Part shown: piece after piece, positions 1 through 9,620 of the stretch
Layout: the number at the start of each line of letters is the position of its first letter
Numbering within the stretch: position 1 is the stretch's first letter
From: Prevotella sp.
GTDB lineage: Bacteria; Bacteroidota; Bacteroidia; Bacteroidales; Bacteroidaceae
NCBI GenBank assembly: GCA_017458125.1
Contig: JAFTGB010000066.1
Coordinates: 1 to 64,000, forward strand
DNA: 64,000 nucleotides
Direction: 5' to 3'
Made by a program: the position numbers and the translations under genes
Notes under the pieces: generated by a model
The model's input: only the letters and a program-made list of their open reading frames with translations
Told to the model about the DNA's origin: nothing
Database searches by the model: none

Positions 1-24
1 ATTAAAACCAATAACCCATTGAAT

Positions 25-1779
25 ATGAAACGACTCTACACTTCCATCATCATCCTGCTGGCCTCCATGCCCATGTTGGCACAAGGTTGGCCTGAAAAGT
101 ATGACGGCATTATGCTGCAAGGCTTCTACTGGGACTCCTACACCGACACCAACTGGGCCAATCTGGAGTCACAGGCCGACGAGCTGTCGCAGTATTTCAG
201 TCTCATCTGGGTACCCAACTCAGCCTATGCCAACGATTTGAAGAACAACATGGGCTACCACCCCGTCTACTGGTTCGACCATAAGAGCGCTTTCGGCACC
301 GAGGCTCAGCTACGCTCCATGATACAGACCTTCAAGCAGAAGGGCACCGGCATCATCGAAGACGTGGTCATCAACCACCGCGCCAGCGTGGACGGCAACT
401 GGCTGAACTTCCCCGCAGAGACGTATAAGGGCGAAACCTATCAGCTGACGGCAGCCGACATCTGTCAGGATGACGAGTCGAAGAACAGCGGCTACAGCCC
501 CACGGGTGCCAAGGACACGGGGCGGGGATGGGGCGGCGCACGCGACCTGGACCACACCAGTGCCAACGTGCAGAAGAACGTCAACGCCTACTTGGACTTC
601 CTGCTCAACGACTTAGGCTACGTTGGTTTCCGTTACGACTTCGTGCTGGGCTATGCCCCTCGGTACATCGGGCAGTATAACCAGACGGCGAAGCCGCAGT
701 TCTCGGTGATGGAGTGCTGGGAGAAGTACAGCACCATCCTCACCTGGCTCAACGGCACCAAGGTGGATGGCGTCATCCAGAGCGCGGCTTTCGACTTCCC
801 TATGAAGACCAACATCAACGACGTGTTCTCGAACGCCTCCAACTGGAGCAAACTTAACAACGACGCACTGAGCACCAACGAGGAACTGGCACGCTATGCC
901 GTAACCTTTGTGGACAACCACGACACAGGACGGCAGGGTGAGAGTCCGCTATACGCCAACGTCGAGGCTGCCAACGCCTTCATTCTGACGCTGCCAGGCA
1001 CACCGTGCGTATGGCTGTCGCACTGGAAGACGTACAAGACGACCATCAAGAAGCTGATACTGACGCGCAAGGCTGCCGGTCTGAACAGTCAGAGCAGCAT
1101 TGTGACGAAGCAGGCTACGTCCAACGGCTACGTGCTCACCGTACAGGGCACCAAGGGCAACGTCATGCTACTGTTAGGCACCGCCACGGCTAACACCGAC
1201 GGCTACAAGCTGGCTGTCGAAGGCAGCAACTTCAAGATGTACGTCACCAACGGCGTTGACCTCTCAGCACTTGACAACATCAAGGACGACACTTTTACCA
1301 TCCCTGACTGCTGCGTGGTCGGCGAGGGCGAGGTGTGTGCTTTCTTCGAGGCTCCCGCCAGCTATACCGGCATCAAGTGCTGGGCGTGGGACTCCAAGAA
1401 CAACTACACAGGCGGCACATGGCCGGGACAGGCCTGTACCAAGGTGGGTACCAACAACGGCAACAACGTGTGGAAGTGGACATACACCGGAACGCTGACC
1501 ACCCTGCCCACGAACATCATCTTCAACGGGAGCTTCGGACAGACCAGCGACCTGGACTTCAAGAACGGCGGCTACTACAACGAAGCCGGAGCGTTACAGG
1601 GCACAGTGACAGGCATACAGCTGCCTACGGCCACCACAGGCGGTAACCGCCTGCTGAAGGTCTACACCATAGACGGCCACTTGCTGCGCATACTGCCGTC
1701 AGACACTACAGAAGCCGAAGCCCTGAACCAGCTGAAGCACGGCATCTACGTCATCAACGGGAAGAAAATAGTGAAGTAA
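25..1779 (+). CDS. Secreted GH13 alpha-amylase with CBM26-like module and type IX sorting tail (copy 1)
   Basis: Hydrolyses alpha-1,4 glucans such as starch. The ATG at 25 is preferred over an upstream TTG at 19 because it starts a clean signal peptide (MKRLYTSIIILLASMPMLAQG). The catalytic domain spans about residues 25-420, with GFRYDF (Asp205), VMECW (Glu230) and VDNHD (Asp300) as the GH13 triad. Residues of about 450-530 resemble a CBM26 starch-binding module (GGTWPGQ, IIFNGSFGQT, GGYYN). The last 50 residues end in GIYVINGKKIVK, typical of a type A type IX secretion C-terminal signal, which fits porU and porV nearby. The 3' end overlaps the convergent glycosyltransferase by 26 bp. In this copy the promoter lies outside the window. 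Confidence 0.9.
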   Translation: MKRLYTSIIILLASMPMLAQGWPEKYDGIMLQGFYWDSYTDTNWANLESQADELSQYFSLIWVPNSAYANDLKNNMGYHPVYWFDHKSAFGTEAQLRSMIQTFKQKGTGIIEDVVINHRASVDGNWLNFPAETYKGETYQLTAADICQDDESKNSGYSPTGAKDTGRGWGGARDLDHTSANVQKNVNAYLDFLLNDLGYVGFRYDFVLGYAPRYIGQYNQTAKPQFSVMECWEKYSTILTWLNGTKVDGVIQSAAFDFPMKTNINDVFSNASNWSKLNNDALSTNEELARYAVTFVDNHDTGRQGESPLYANVEAANAFILTLPGTPCVWLSHWKTYKTTIKKLILTRKAAGLNSQSSIVTKQATSNGYVLTVQGTKGNVMLLLGTATANTDGYKLAVEGSNFKMYVTNGVDLSALDNIKDDTFTIPDCCVVGEGEVCAFFEAPASYTGIKCWAWDSKNNYTGGTWPGQACTKVGTNNGNNVWKWTYTGTLTTLPTNIIFNGSFGQTSDLDFKNGGYYNEAGALQGTVTGIQLPTATTGGNRLLKVYTIDGHLLRILPSDTTEAEALNQLKHGIYVINGKKIVK

Positions 1780-2524
1780 GAACCGCCCTCACGACGAACC
1801 AGCAGTGCAGCAGCACGGTCTGCACCAGCCCGTAGTGACAGGACATGACGTGGAAACGCTCCCATAACGAGTCGCGGTGATGCTGCGTAGTGTCGCCACC
1901 CTCCTCGAAATCAGCAACAACAGCATGAGTATTGGCAAGAGGCAGGCCCAAGCGGTCTGCCTCTTTCATGATGCGGATACACCAGTCCACGTCGGCCGAG
2001 TGGCGGTAGCGCAGGTCGTAAGGCATCTTTTGTGCGATGTCAGTACGGGCGTAAAAGGCCTGATGACACACCAGCATACCCTTCTTAAACGACTTCCATG
2101 TGAGCACTTTGGGCGGCCGGTGGGTGCGCAGATGCAGGAAACGGCCGTCAGCGTCGGTAATGGCGGTGTCGCCATAGACGACGGCAGGCCGTCCATTGCC
2201 TATGGTCTTGACTACGGTCTCCAAGGTGTCGGCAGCGTGCAGGGTGTCGCCGGCATTCAGAAAGACGACATAGTCGCCCGTAGCCATGCGCAATCCCTTG
2301 TTCATAGCGTCGTAGAGTCCCTTGTCAGGCTCCGACTGAATGCTGACCTCGTAGGCGGCAGCCGCCTGATAACGTTGTGCAATGGCTACCGTGTCGTCGC
2401 TTGAAGCACCGTCCACGATGAGGTGTTCCAAGTGCTGGTAGCTCTGGCGCGCCACGCTGTCCAAGGTGCGCTGCAACGTACGGGCAGCGTTGTAGGTGAT
2501 GGTGACTATGGAAATGCAAATCAT
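1754..2524 (-). CDS. GT2 family glycosyltransferase, WcaE-like (copy 1)
   Basis: A 256-residue GT-A fold enzyme, probably adding a sugar to a surface polysaccharide. The N-terminus has ISIVTITYNAARTL and an SVARQSYQHLEHLIVDGAS segment typical of nucleotide-sugar binding. The acid motif is LNAGDTL near residue 90, and GLYDAMNKG is the conserved colanic-acid type segment. Its ATG overlaps the stop of the upstream GT4 gene (ATGA), so the two are translationally coupled. Its 3' end runs 26 bp into the amylase gene on the other strand. Acceptor and sugar cannot be told from sequence. Confidence 0.87.
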   Translation of the reverse strand: MICISIVTITYNAARTLQRTLDSVARQSYQHLEHLIVDGASSDDTVAIAQRYQAAAAYEVSIQSEPDKGLYDAMNKGLRMATGDYVVFLNAGDTLHAADTLETVVKTIGNGRPAVVYGDTAITDADGRFLHLRTHRPPKVLTWKSFKKGMLVCHQAFYARTDIAQKMPYDLRYRHSADVDWCIRIMKEADRLGLPLANTHAVVADFEEGGDTTQHHRDSLWERFHVMSCHYGLVQTVLLHCWFVVRAVLTSLFSSR

Positions 2525-3771
2525 AAGAGCTGGTTATAGATGTCGATGTATTGGCGGGCCACGCTCTGCTGCGAATAGCTGTGAGCGACCTTGTGCAGAC
2601 ACTGACGGCTGAGCGCAGCGCCATCGGCCTCGGCCAGGACGTAAAAGATGCCCCGCGCCAGGTCGGCAGACTGCTGGAAGTCGGCGACATAGCCGTTCTC
2701 CCGATGGTCTATCATCTCAGGAATGCCGCCCGTGCGGAAGCCCACACAAGGCACCCCGCAGGCCATGGCCTCCATCAGCGTGTTGGGCAGGTTGTCCTCT
2801 AACGAGGGCAGCACGAAGACATCGGCGGCATTATAGACTTGAACGATGCGCTTGGGGTCACTGACATAGCCTAAGGGATAGGCTGGCAGCGACAACTGCG
2901 AAGCGACCTCCTCGGCATGACCGCCTAAGATGGCTATGGCCGTCTGGCTGGCAAGGTCGGCGTGTTGCCTGGCCAGCAGGCGCACGGCGTCCACAAAGTA
3001 GCGCATGCCCTTGCGCGGGTCGGTGACGCGCTGCGATACAAAGAGGATGATGCGCTTGTCGGCGGGCAGACCGAGGGCCGACTTGGCCTGCCGCTTGTCT
3101 TGCGGACAGAACTGGCGGGTATCAATGGTGTTGGGAATGCTGACAACGGTCTGTCCCCGCAGCAGCGCACTCTTGCGGGCCTCGCCTGCCAACCACTGGC
3201 TACAGGCGACGTAGGCGACCCGGCGACCCTCCAGCATCTGCTGCTTCTGCCGCCACACACGGTTGGCCAATCCCTTAGGACTATGCCCCGGCAACAGCGG
3301 ACAGTTGCCGCACGCCTTATGGAACTGCTCACAGTCGCGGGCGTAGTGACAGATGGCCGTAGCTGGCCAGATGTCGTGCATGGTCCATACCACGGGTTTT
3401 CCACTGTCCAGTATCTTGCGGATGTTACGCAGCGAAAGCATGCCCTGATTGACCCAGTGCAGATGGATGACATCGGCCGACTGAAACTCCGGCAACTGCG
3501 TAATGTCGGTGCCACAGTTGGCTATATCAATCTCGAACAAATGCTTCCGACTGAGCCGCAGGTGGAACCAGATGACCAGCCGTTCCCACAGGAAGTGCCA
3601 CTGCAGACGCCATGACGGCGACAGACCGATGACGGTCAGCGCGTTGGTGTCCTTGTCGCGCACCAGCATCCGGGCTTTCACGCCGTTCCTGTTCAGGGCT
3701 TCCATCAGCCGGTTGGCGGCAACGGCTGCCCCACCCGTCCGCTCACTTGTGTTGACTATTAGTACCTTCAT
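2521..3771 (-). CDS. GT4 family glycosyltransferase (copy 1)
   Basis: A 416-residue GT-B enzyme. The N-terminal half opens with KVLIVNTSERTGGAAVAA and has HLHWVNQGMLS and WTMHDIWPATAICHY, as in colanic-acid type GT4 enzymes. A Cys-rich insertion (CEQFHKACGNCPLL) lies near residue 150. The C-terminal half has SIPNTIDT and the donor-binding EDNLPNTLMEAMACG motif with its EX7E acids. First gene of a two-gene operon with the GT2 gene. A TATCTTTG promoter element lies about 25 bp upstream (3797-3804). Role in extracellular or surface polysaccharide synthesis is inferred; only two enzymes of any such pathway are present here. Confidence 0.88.
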   Translation of the reverse strand: MKVLIVNTSERTGGAAVAANRLMEALNRNGVKARMLVRDKDTNALTVIGLSPSWRLQWHFLWERLVIWFHLRLSRKHLFEIDIANCGTDITQLPEFQSADVIHLHWVNQGMLSLRNIRKILDSGKPVVWTMHDIWPATAICHYARDCEQFHKACGNCPLLPGHSPKGLANRVWRQKQQMLEGRRVAYVACSQWLAGEARKSALLRGQTVVSIPNTIDTRQFCPQDKRQAKSALGLPADKRIILFVSQRVTDPRKGMRYFVDAVRLLARQHADLASQTAIAILGGHAEEVASQLSLPAYPLGYVSDPKRIVQVYNAADVFVLPSLEDNLPNTLMEAMACGVPCVGFRTGGIPEMIDHRENGYVADFQQSADLARGIFYVLAEADGAALSRQCLHKVAHSYSQQSVARQYIDIYNQLL

Positions 3772-3796
3772 GCCGATGAACTGTCGTAATATGCTG

Positions 3797-3804
3797 CAAA
3801 GATA
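3797..3804 (-). promoter_or_regulatory. -7 promoter element of the glycosyltransferase operon (copy 1)
   Basis: TATCTTTG on the minus strand matches the Bacteroidota TAnnTTTG element and sits 26 bp before the GT4 start codon. It lies downstream of the ncRNA terminator hairpin, so the operon has its own promoter. Confidence 0.7.
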
Positions 3805-3844
3805 CGGCTTTTTTCCGACAAAAACCTCAACAAAGGGGAAAAAA

Positions 3845-4159
3845 GAAAAACACCACGACTCATCGACGAGCGGTGGTGTTCAAAAAGCCTATGTTTAACT
3901 AAAAATCCTTTCAAAACAAATCCAGCCTTTCGACTGGGGGGACTGTCTTGCGACAGCGTATATATTCATTCATACTAACATTCATTTAAAAAAGAAAGTT
4001 ATGAGCGCCTCACGGCGACCACTGTTATCCTAACACATTTAAAACTTTCTTCTTACCAATAACTAAAAACCTAAAACTATAAATATTACTACTAACCTAA
4101 AACAATCTATTAACCATTTCTTCGACTTCACTTAGTCAAAGCGTCAACTTTTGTTTGAC
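3845..4159 (-). ncRNA. Candidate structured non-coding RNA, about 315 nt (copy 1)
   Basis: Mirror copy of 24421-24735; see that entry for the structure. This is the only content of the 513-bp gap between the GT4 gene and ispF. On the minus strand it starts just after TACCTTTG (4164-4171) and ends in a terminator hairpin followed by T-runs. Confidence 0.55.
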
Positions 4160-4284
4160 GATGCAAAGGTACGCACTTTTATCGTTTCGCACAATACCTT
4201 TAGCGGTTTTTTATCCGAAAAGGGCTTCGTTCTTGACTTAAATCAAGGGTTTGTTTGCGCACACAACACGAAATCTGCCTTTTT

Positions 4285-4761
4285 TCAGTCTTTTTCTAAC
4301 AGCACAACGGCGTAGGCTGATATACCCTCCTGCCTTCCGGTGAAGCCTAACTTCTCCGTAGTGGTGGCTTTGATGGAGATGTTGTCGGGATCGGTACCGA
4401 TGACGTTGGCCATGCACTGCTGCATCTGCGGTATGTGCGGGTTCATTTTTGGCCGCTCGGCACAGATGGTAGCGTCGATGTTGCCTAATCTGTAACCTTT
4501 GGCCGCCACAAGTTCCATGGTTTTCCGCAGGATAATCTTGCTGTCCATGTTCTCCGTCTCGGCTGATGTGTCAGGGAAATGGAAACCGATGTCGCGCATG
4601 TTGGCGGCGCCAAGTATGGCATCGCAGATGGCATGTATCAGCACGTCGGCATCGCTGTGCCCTAATAGCCCTAACTCGTGTTCTATCCGTATGCCGCCAA
4701 TCCACAGCGCGCGGCCCACCACCAACTGGTGGACGTCATAGCCCATTCCGACTCTGATCAT
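4285..4761 (-). CDS. ispF: 2-C-methyl-D-erythritol 2,4-cyclodiphosphate synthase (copy 1)
   Basis: Cyclises CDP-methylerythritol 2-phosphate to MEcPP in the non-mevalonate isoprenoid pathway. The start at MIRVGMGYDVHQL gives 158 residues, the normal family length; a longer frame upstream is encoded by repeat DNA and is rejected. Visible motifs are the metal ligands in GYDVHQ, LLGHSDADVLIHAICDA, the DIGFHFPDT loop, and IKATTTEKLGFTGRQEG near the C-terminus. It lies 109 bp downstream of porV, separated by a tandem/inverted repeat patch; the porU-porV-ispF order suggests read-through transcription. Confidence 0.95.
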   Translation of the reverse strand: MIRVGMGYDVHQLVVGRALWIGGIRIEHELGLLGHSDADVLIHAICDAILGAANMRDIGFHFPDTSAETENMDSKIILRKTMELVAAKGYRLGNIDATICAERPKMNPHIPQMQQCMANVIGTDPDNISIKATTTEKLGFTGRQEGISAYAVVLLEKD

Positions 4762-4790
4762 GATGCTTTTCTTATTTCTTTCAGTTGCGA

Positions 4791-4875
4791 GCGGTATCCC
4801 GGTATTCCGGTATTCCGTTATACCGACCCGGCATTCCGGCATTCCGGTATTCCGTTATCCCGCCATCCCGCTATT
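4791..4875. repeat. Tandem 'ccggtattcc'-type repeat between porV and ispF (copy 1)
   Basis: About eight degenerate copies of a 9-10 bp unit (ggtattccg, gcattccg, gttatcccg) fill the gap and begin right at the porV stop codon. The unit occurs in several near-identical versions, like other word-repeats in this window. No coding or promoter signal is seen. Confidence 0.8.
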
Positions 4876-6037
4876 TCCTAAATAAATCCTTAATACCGTC
4901 CATGTCGAAAGCCAGGGTGAAGCGCAGCGTCTGGTCGAGCGGGTTGCTGCGTGCCGTAGAGATGACGTAGCCCACGTCAAGCGAGAAGACACTCATGCGG
5001 AAACCGCCACCGACGGTGAAATATTTGCGGTTACCCTTGTTCTCACTCTCGTGGTGATAACCGGCACGCAGCGAGAACTGGTCGTGGTAGATGTATTCGG
5101 CACCGATGCTCCACTGTATCTCCTGCAGCTCCTCCTTGAAGCCGCCGGGAGCATCATGGAAACTCTTGAAGATGCCGGCAATGGAGCTGACGTCGTTATA
5201 TTCCTCAATGACGCGCTGCTCGTAGTCCTCCTTCGACTCGCCGTCGTTCTGTTTGGGCAGCGTGGGCACTAACAGCTTGTTGGCGTCAGCAGAGATGCTA
5301 AAGCGGTTGTACTCGTCGACGGGAACCATGAGGGCGGCACCCAGACGCAGGTTGGCAGGCAGGAAGTTGGAACGGTCGTCACCGAAGTAGGTGATTTTTG
5401 AGCCTACATTGGAGATGTTGAGTCCCAAGCCCAACTGGCACTCGCGCTGGCCGATGTTGATGTAGTTGTTGTAGTAGCAGGCCAGGTCAGCGGCAAAAGC
5501 CGATGCAGGCGACGCATCCTCGGTGTAGTCGTAGCGCAGGTCACTGTGCAGCCAGCGTATGGCGGCGGCAATGGAGAACTTCTCGCTGAGCATCAGCGAG
5601 GCACCGACGTCGATGGACATCTCGTAGGGCTTCACCGTCATGGCGTTCTCTTCCAACGACGTCATCACCTCGCCTAACGAGAAGTAGCGCAGCGAACCGC
5701 TCACCGCCGCATAGTCGCCTATGCGGTAGTAACCGGCCACGTAGGCCAGGTCGATGTCGTTCACCAACTGGCGCAGCCACGGCGTGTAGTTCAGCGCTAT
5801 GCCCGCGCGGCTGATGCAGAACGGGTACTTGGCCGGGTTCCAATACTGCGAGTTGACGTCAGGGTCGGTGGCCACGCCGACATCGCCCATACCGGCAGCC
5901 CTGGCGTCAGGGGCGATGGTCTGCGAGATGACGGCATGTTCAATGGGATTGAACTGGCTCTTCGTGTCCTGTGCCGACGCTGACAGGGCAATCGTCAGGC
6001 ACACTGCCGTAACTATTATCTTCACTTTTGTCTTCAT
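4871..6037 (-). CDS. porV: Type IX secretion outer-membrane shuttle protein PorV (copy 1)
   Basis: PorV (LptO) is an outer-membrane beta-barrel of the FadL-like family that carries type IX cargo from the translocon to the PorU sortase. The 388-residue product has a signal peptide ending in SASAQ, then the diagnostic segment AVISQTIAPDARAAGMGDVGVATDPDV followed by SQYWNPAKYPF. The rest alternates short beta strands and ends in an aromatic strand. It starts 4 bp after the porU stop codon, so the two are surely co-transcribed. Known family biology supports the role; the pairing with PorU makes the call firm. Confidence 0.93.
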   Translation of the reverse strand: MKTKVKIIVTAVCLTIALSASAQDTKSQFNPIEHAVISQTIAPDARAAGMGDVGVATDPDVNSQYWNPAKYPFCISRAGIALNYTPWLRQLVNDIDLAYVAGYYRIGDYAAVSGSLRYFSLGEVMTSLEENAMTVKPYEMSIDVGASLMLSEKFSIAAAIRWLHSDLRYDYTEDASPASAFAADLACYYNNYINIGQRECQLGLGLNISNVGSKITYFGDDRSNFLPANLRLGAALMVPVDEYNRFSISADANKLLVPTLPKQNDGESKEDYEQRVIEEYNDVSSIAGIFKSFHDAPGGFKEELQEIQWSIGAEYIYHDQFSLRAGYHHESENKGNRKYFTVGGGFRMSVFSLDVGYVISTARSNPLDQTLRFTLAFDMDGIKDLFRK

Positions 6038-6041
6038 TTGC

Positions 6042-9000
6042 TTATTGATGGGTTAATACTATCAGTTTCTTGGCTTTCGAGGCATAGCTGCTACCGTCGC
6101 TGCTGATGCGCAGGCGATAGAGGTAGACACCCGTCTGCAGGCGGCGACCGCCGTCGACGGTGAGGTCCCAGTCTACGGTGTAGGCATTGTCGGTAGACAC
6201 GCCCGCCTCGCTGTACGTCCACAGGTGGCGTCCGGAGATGTCGAACACGTCAAGCACGACGTCCATGCTGCTGCCCGTCCGGTCGTGCAGGATGCGGAAC
6301 GACGTGGACGTGGACGCCGGGTTGATGGTACACTCCACATCGAAGAACACCGGCTCCAGCCCCTTCACTACGTTGAACGTCAGCTCCGTCGTCGACGAGT
6401 TGTTCAGCACGTCCCACGCGCGGAACAGCAGTTTGTGCTCGCCGTACGTCAGCGTGGGGATGTTGTAGCCCACGGTACCGCTGGTGTAGCTGCCGAAGTC
6501 GTACTGGAAGTAGTCGTTCAGCGAGTAGGTCTGTGCCATCTCGCCGTCGATGATGAGCTGCAGGTCGTGGCCGATGCCGCTGCCCGTGCTGTTGATGCCG
6601 TCTTCGTCGCTCAGCTGGGCCACGAAGTAGGGGGTGGGATTGACGTTGCCGCCGTTGGCGAACGACGCGCTGTTCAGGTAGCAGTAGATGCTGGGGCCCA
6701 CTCCGGTGTTGCCGACGTCGCCGCTGCCGTTAAACACGAGCTGGTCGGTCAGTCCGTTGGCCTTCTGTGTCTTGTCGCCGTTGATGGCGTAAAGGTTGAT
6801 GAGCCCCGTAAGGTCGGAGTAGCTGATGTCCTTGGGGACGGCAAAGCTGAACTTGAACGTGCCGTCCTTCACCTGGTTGCTGCCGCTGAAGATGACGTTC
6901 AGGCGGTCGTAGTAGGTGAAGGCTCTGCTGGCTTCCGATGCGTCGTTGAGCTTGCAGGTGACCAGCTCGCTGGCATCACGGACGACAGCCGACAGGGTAC
7001 CGTCGAAGCCCGTGGCCGTCTGGCCGTCCGGGCTGGTGACGTGGCCGCTGACAGTGGCCGTGGAGCCGGCGCCTATCGTCAGCACCTTGCCTGCCGACAC
7101 GGGCACGTCGTTGATGGCATCCACCGTAATGCCCATGGTGGGCGCGGCCAGCCGCATGGCTGGGTCGCCTAACAGGCTGTACTGCAACTTGTTCAGTGTA
7201 CGGTCGGTGGAGTAGACCGGCATTCCATTGCTGTAGCCGGTGAAGATGCCCGTCTCTATCAGCTCGTTCTTGGCGCGGCGTGCAGCCTCGCCTATGGGCG
7301 TCACGCGCCCTTCGCTGTCCTTGGCTAAGACATGGCGGGTGAAAGCCAGGTTCATCAGCTTGTTATAGGTCTGGTAAACGGTACGGGTGGTACCGAAGAA
7401 GGCCACGGCACCGCCTCGCTTGTTGAGCATGGCCGTCTCGCCGATGTTGGCCTCCTGCCCGTCAAAGGGCATGATGTCGCACGACGCGGTAAGCCACAGC
7501 GGCAGGTTGGCCGACGTGTTCTCGAAGTCGGCGAGTCTCAGCACGTACTCATGCGATATGGCGTCGGCTCTTCCGTGGCCGGCGTAGTTCATCATCAGCG
7601 CACCCTGCTGCATCTGCTGCTTAATGAGCCGCGTCACGTCAGGGTAGGTATTGCCTGTCGACGTGCTGACGCGGGTGTACGCGTCCCACATGATGCGCTT
7701 CACCTGATAGGAGGGGTATAGCTGCTCCACCATCCTCGCCACCGTGTCGGCATCGGCCATGTGGGCGTTCTCGTTGCCGTCGTCGCCCATGAAGCAGAGC
7801 ACGTTCTGCCACGCGCCGGCATGGTCGTTGTTCACGTAGCTGACAATCTTGTCCACCACGATGGCGGCATCGTCGGCGGTACGCCCGGTGATGCGGCCTA
7901 CCGCCACGTCGGACTTGCCCACGCGCATGTCGCCGCCCTCGCCGTCGTCCAACAGTCCGAAGTAGTCGTCGCTGACGTAGCAGTCGGTGGCACTGTACGA
8001 GTTCTCGCTCTCGTAGCACAGCAGGAAGTCGTCGGGACTCTCGCCCGCCCACGCGCTGCTCAGCATGCGGTTGTCCCACGCGCCGTCGCCCATCAGCAGC
8101 AGGTAGCGCGGCATGTCGGCGTCGGTCTCGGCGCGGTCGTACAGCATCTTCATATAGCGGCGGTAGGCATTGGCGTCGGGCGTGCCGCTACTGAACTCGT
8201 TGAACAGCTCGTCGGCGGGCACGATGCGCACGCGAAGGCCGTCCTGCTGTTCGTGCAGGGTCTTCAGACGCTCAGCCTGTCCTAACAGTTTCTGGGTAGT
8301 GGGAATGATGATGACCATGTCGACGGCCGTGTCGGCGTGGTGGTCCTGGTTGGTGATGCCGTAGACGTATTCCGGCGTCGGGAACGTCGCCGTCAGGTCG
8401 GGGGCGCTGGCAGCCTCCACGCTGTGCAGCGCAATGTAGTCTAAGCGCAGCGTGCTGTTGGTGCCGCCGGTATGGGTGATGGTGACGGTGTTGGTGGGAT
8501 TCAGGACGACGTGGAAGGTGCGCTGACTGGTGCGCATCGACTCGTAGGTGCCTGACGGACTGATGCTGATGGTACCGGCCTTCTCGCCGTTGATGGTGAT
8601 GTCGGCGGTGGCGCTGTTGCCGTTGCCCGTCGTGTAGGCCGACAGGGCCACGGTCACGCGTCCCGACAGCGTGTTGGCATTGGCCGTCACCGTGTAGTCG
8701 CGGCTCGTGCCCACGGTGAACGGGCGGGCGTCGTACAGGTTGCGACCGCCGTGATACCACGCGTAGTCGTCCACTTCGTACAGCGTGTTGTAGTCGTCGG
8801 CCGTCGGGTAGCATGCGCTTAGGAACTGCTCTTCGCTGACGGTGGCGGGCGCGCCGTCGCTCTCGGTCAGGAAGTAGTAGCCGTAGGCGGAATAGGGGTT
8901 GCGAATGCGGTTGTCGCTGCTGTCCCACGTCATGGGACCGACGGCGTAGAACAGGCGGTGGTCGCCGACCTGACAGGTGGCTACCTCCTGCAGGTCGTCG

Positions 9001-9620
9001 GTGGCTGCCACGTAGTCGGCCGTCAGCAGTTCGGGCTGCAAGGCGCCGCCATAGCCGTAGAGCTTGACTTTCGACAGGTCGCTGAAGCCGGCCTGGCGCA
9101 CGAGTTCCTGCGTAAGCTGGTAGATGCCGCTCTGCGCCACGCGTATCTTCACCCAGCGGCCCGTGGCTAACACGGAGTGGGCGGCGTAGCGGTCGGCGGC
9201 GGCACGCGCACGCCGGGTCTGCCGGCGGCCGGTGGCTTCCACTTTCAGCATGAAGCTCACCAACTTCTGATACTGACCGTCGCGGTACACCAACGGCACA
9301 AACGACGTCACCAGCTCACCCTCCTTCCGGTCAACGCTGACCAACTGCGTAATCTCGGGCAGCGCGGGCAGCGCAGCGTCCGTAATGGACTGGTAGCGTC
9401 GCACGTCGCCCTCGCTCATGGGTATGAACTCGGGATAGGCTATGCTGACGCTATACACCGAGTCGGCATAGTGGCGCCCTAAGGGCAGCTTGCAGGTGAA
9501 CACGGGCAGCAACGAGTCTATCCTGACCTCGTCGGCGGTCAGGTTGAAGAACCGCTGCGCGCTGACCGTCACACTGGTCAGCAGCAGCATTACACCTATT
9601 ATTATATAACGTCGCGTCAC
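6042..9620 (-). CDS. porU: Type IX secretion C-terminal signal peptidase/sortase PorU (copy 1)
   Basis: A 1192-residue surface protease of the gingipain-like C25 family that removes the C-terminal signal of type IX cargo and links it to A-LPS. Starts with GTG overlapping the stop of the FAH gene; the signal peptide ends in TVSAQ. The catalytic pair is visible as His682 in NYAGHG and Cys714 in LTASCDIMP, a spacing like the known enzyme. The C-terminus (VFDISGRHLWTYSEAG, then GVYLYRLRISSDG and AKKLIVLTHQ) is itself a type A sorting-domain-like fold. Transcribed FAH-porU-porV, with ispF behind. Confidence 0.94.
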   Translation of the reverse strand: MTRRYIIIGVMLLLTSVTVSAQRFFNLTADEVRIDSLLPVFTCKLPLGRHYADSVYSVSIAYPEFIPMSEGDVRRYQSITDAALPALPEITQLVSVDRKEGELVTSFVPLVYRDGQYQKLVSFMLKVEATGRRQTRRARAAADRYAAHSVLATGRWVKIRVAQSGIYQLTQELVRQAGFSDLSKVKLYGYGGALQPELLTADYVAATDDLQEVATCQVGDHRLFYAVGPMTWDSSDNRIRNPYSAYGYYFLTESDGAPATVSEEQFLSACYPTADDYNTLYEVDDYAWYHGGRNLYDARPFTVGTSRDYTVTANANTLSGRVTVALSAYTTGNGNSATADITINGEKAGTISISPSGTYESMRTSQRTFHVVLNPTNTVTITHTGGTNSTLRLDYIALHSVEAASAPDLTATFPTPEYVYGITNQDHHADTAVDMVIIIPTTQKLLGQAERLKTLHEQQDGLRVRIVPADELFNEFSSGTPDANAYRRYMKMLYDRAETDADMPRYLLLMGDGAWDNRMLSSAWAGESPDDFLLCYESENSYSATDCYVSDDYFGLLDDGEGGDMRVGKSDVAVGRITGRTADDAAIVVDKIVSYVNNDHAGAWQNVLCFMGDDGNENAHMADADTVARMVEQLYPSYQVKRIMWDAYTRVSTSTGNTYPDVTRLIKQQMQQGALMMNYAGHGRADAISHEYVLRLADFENTSANLPLWLTASCDIMPFDGQEANIGETAMLNKRGGAVAFFGTTRTVYQTYNKLMNLAFTRHVLAKDSEGRVTPIGEAARRAKNELIETGIFTGYSNGMPVYSTDRTLNKLQYSLLGDPAMRLAAPTMGITVDAINDVPVSAGKVLTIGAGSTATVSGHVTSPDGQTATGFDGTLSAVVRDASELVTCKLNDASEASRAFTYYDRLNVIFSGSNQVKDGTFKFSFAVPKDISYSDLTGLINLYAINGDKTQKANGLTDQLVFNGSGDVGNTGVGPSIYCYLNSASFANGGNVNPTPYFVAQLSDEDGINSTGSGIGHDLQLIIDGEMAQTYSLNDYFQYDFGSYTSGTVGYNIPTLTYGEHKLLFRAWDVLNNSSTTELTFNVVKGLEPVFFDVECTINPASTSTSFRILHDRTGSSMDVVLDVFDISGRHLWTYSEAGVSTDNAYTVDWDLTVDGGRRLQTGVYLYRLRISSDGSSYASKAKKLIVLTHQ

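Noticed and set aside
6225-7172. 315-residue plus-strand ORF inside porU
   Set aside because: Antisense shadow, Arg/Val/His-rich, overlapping a well-supported protease gene.
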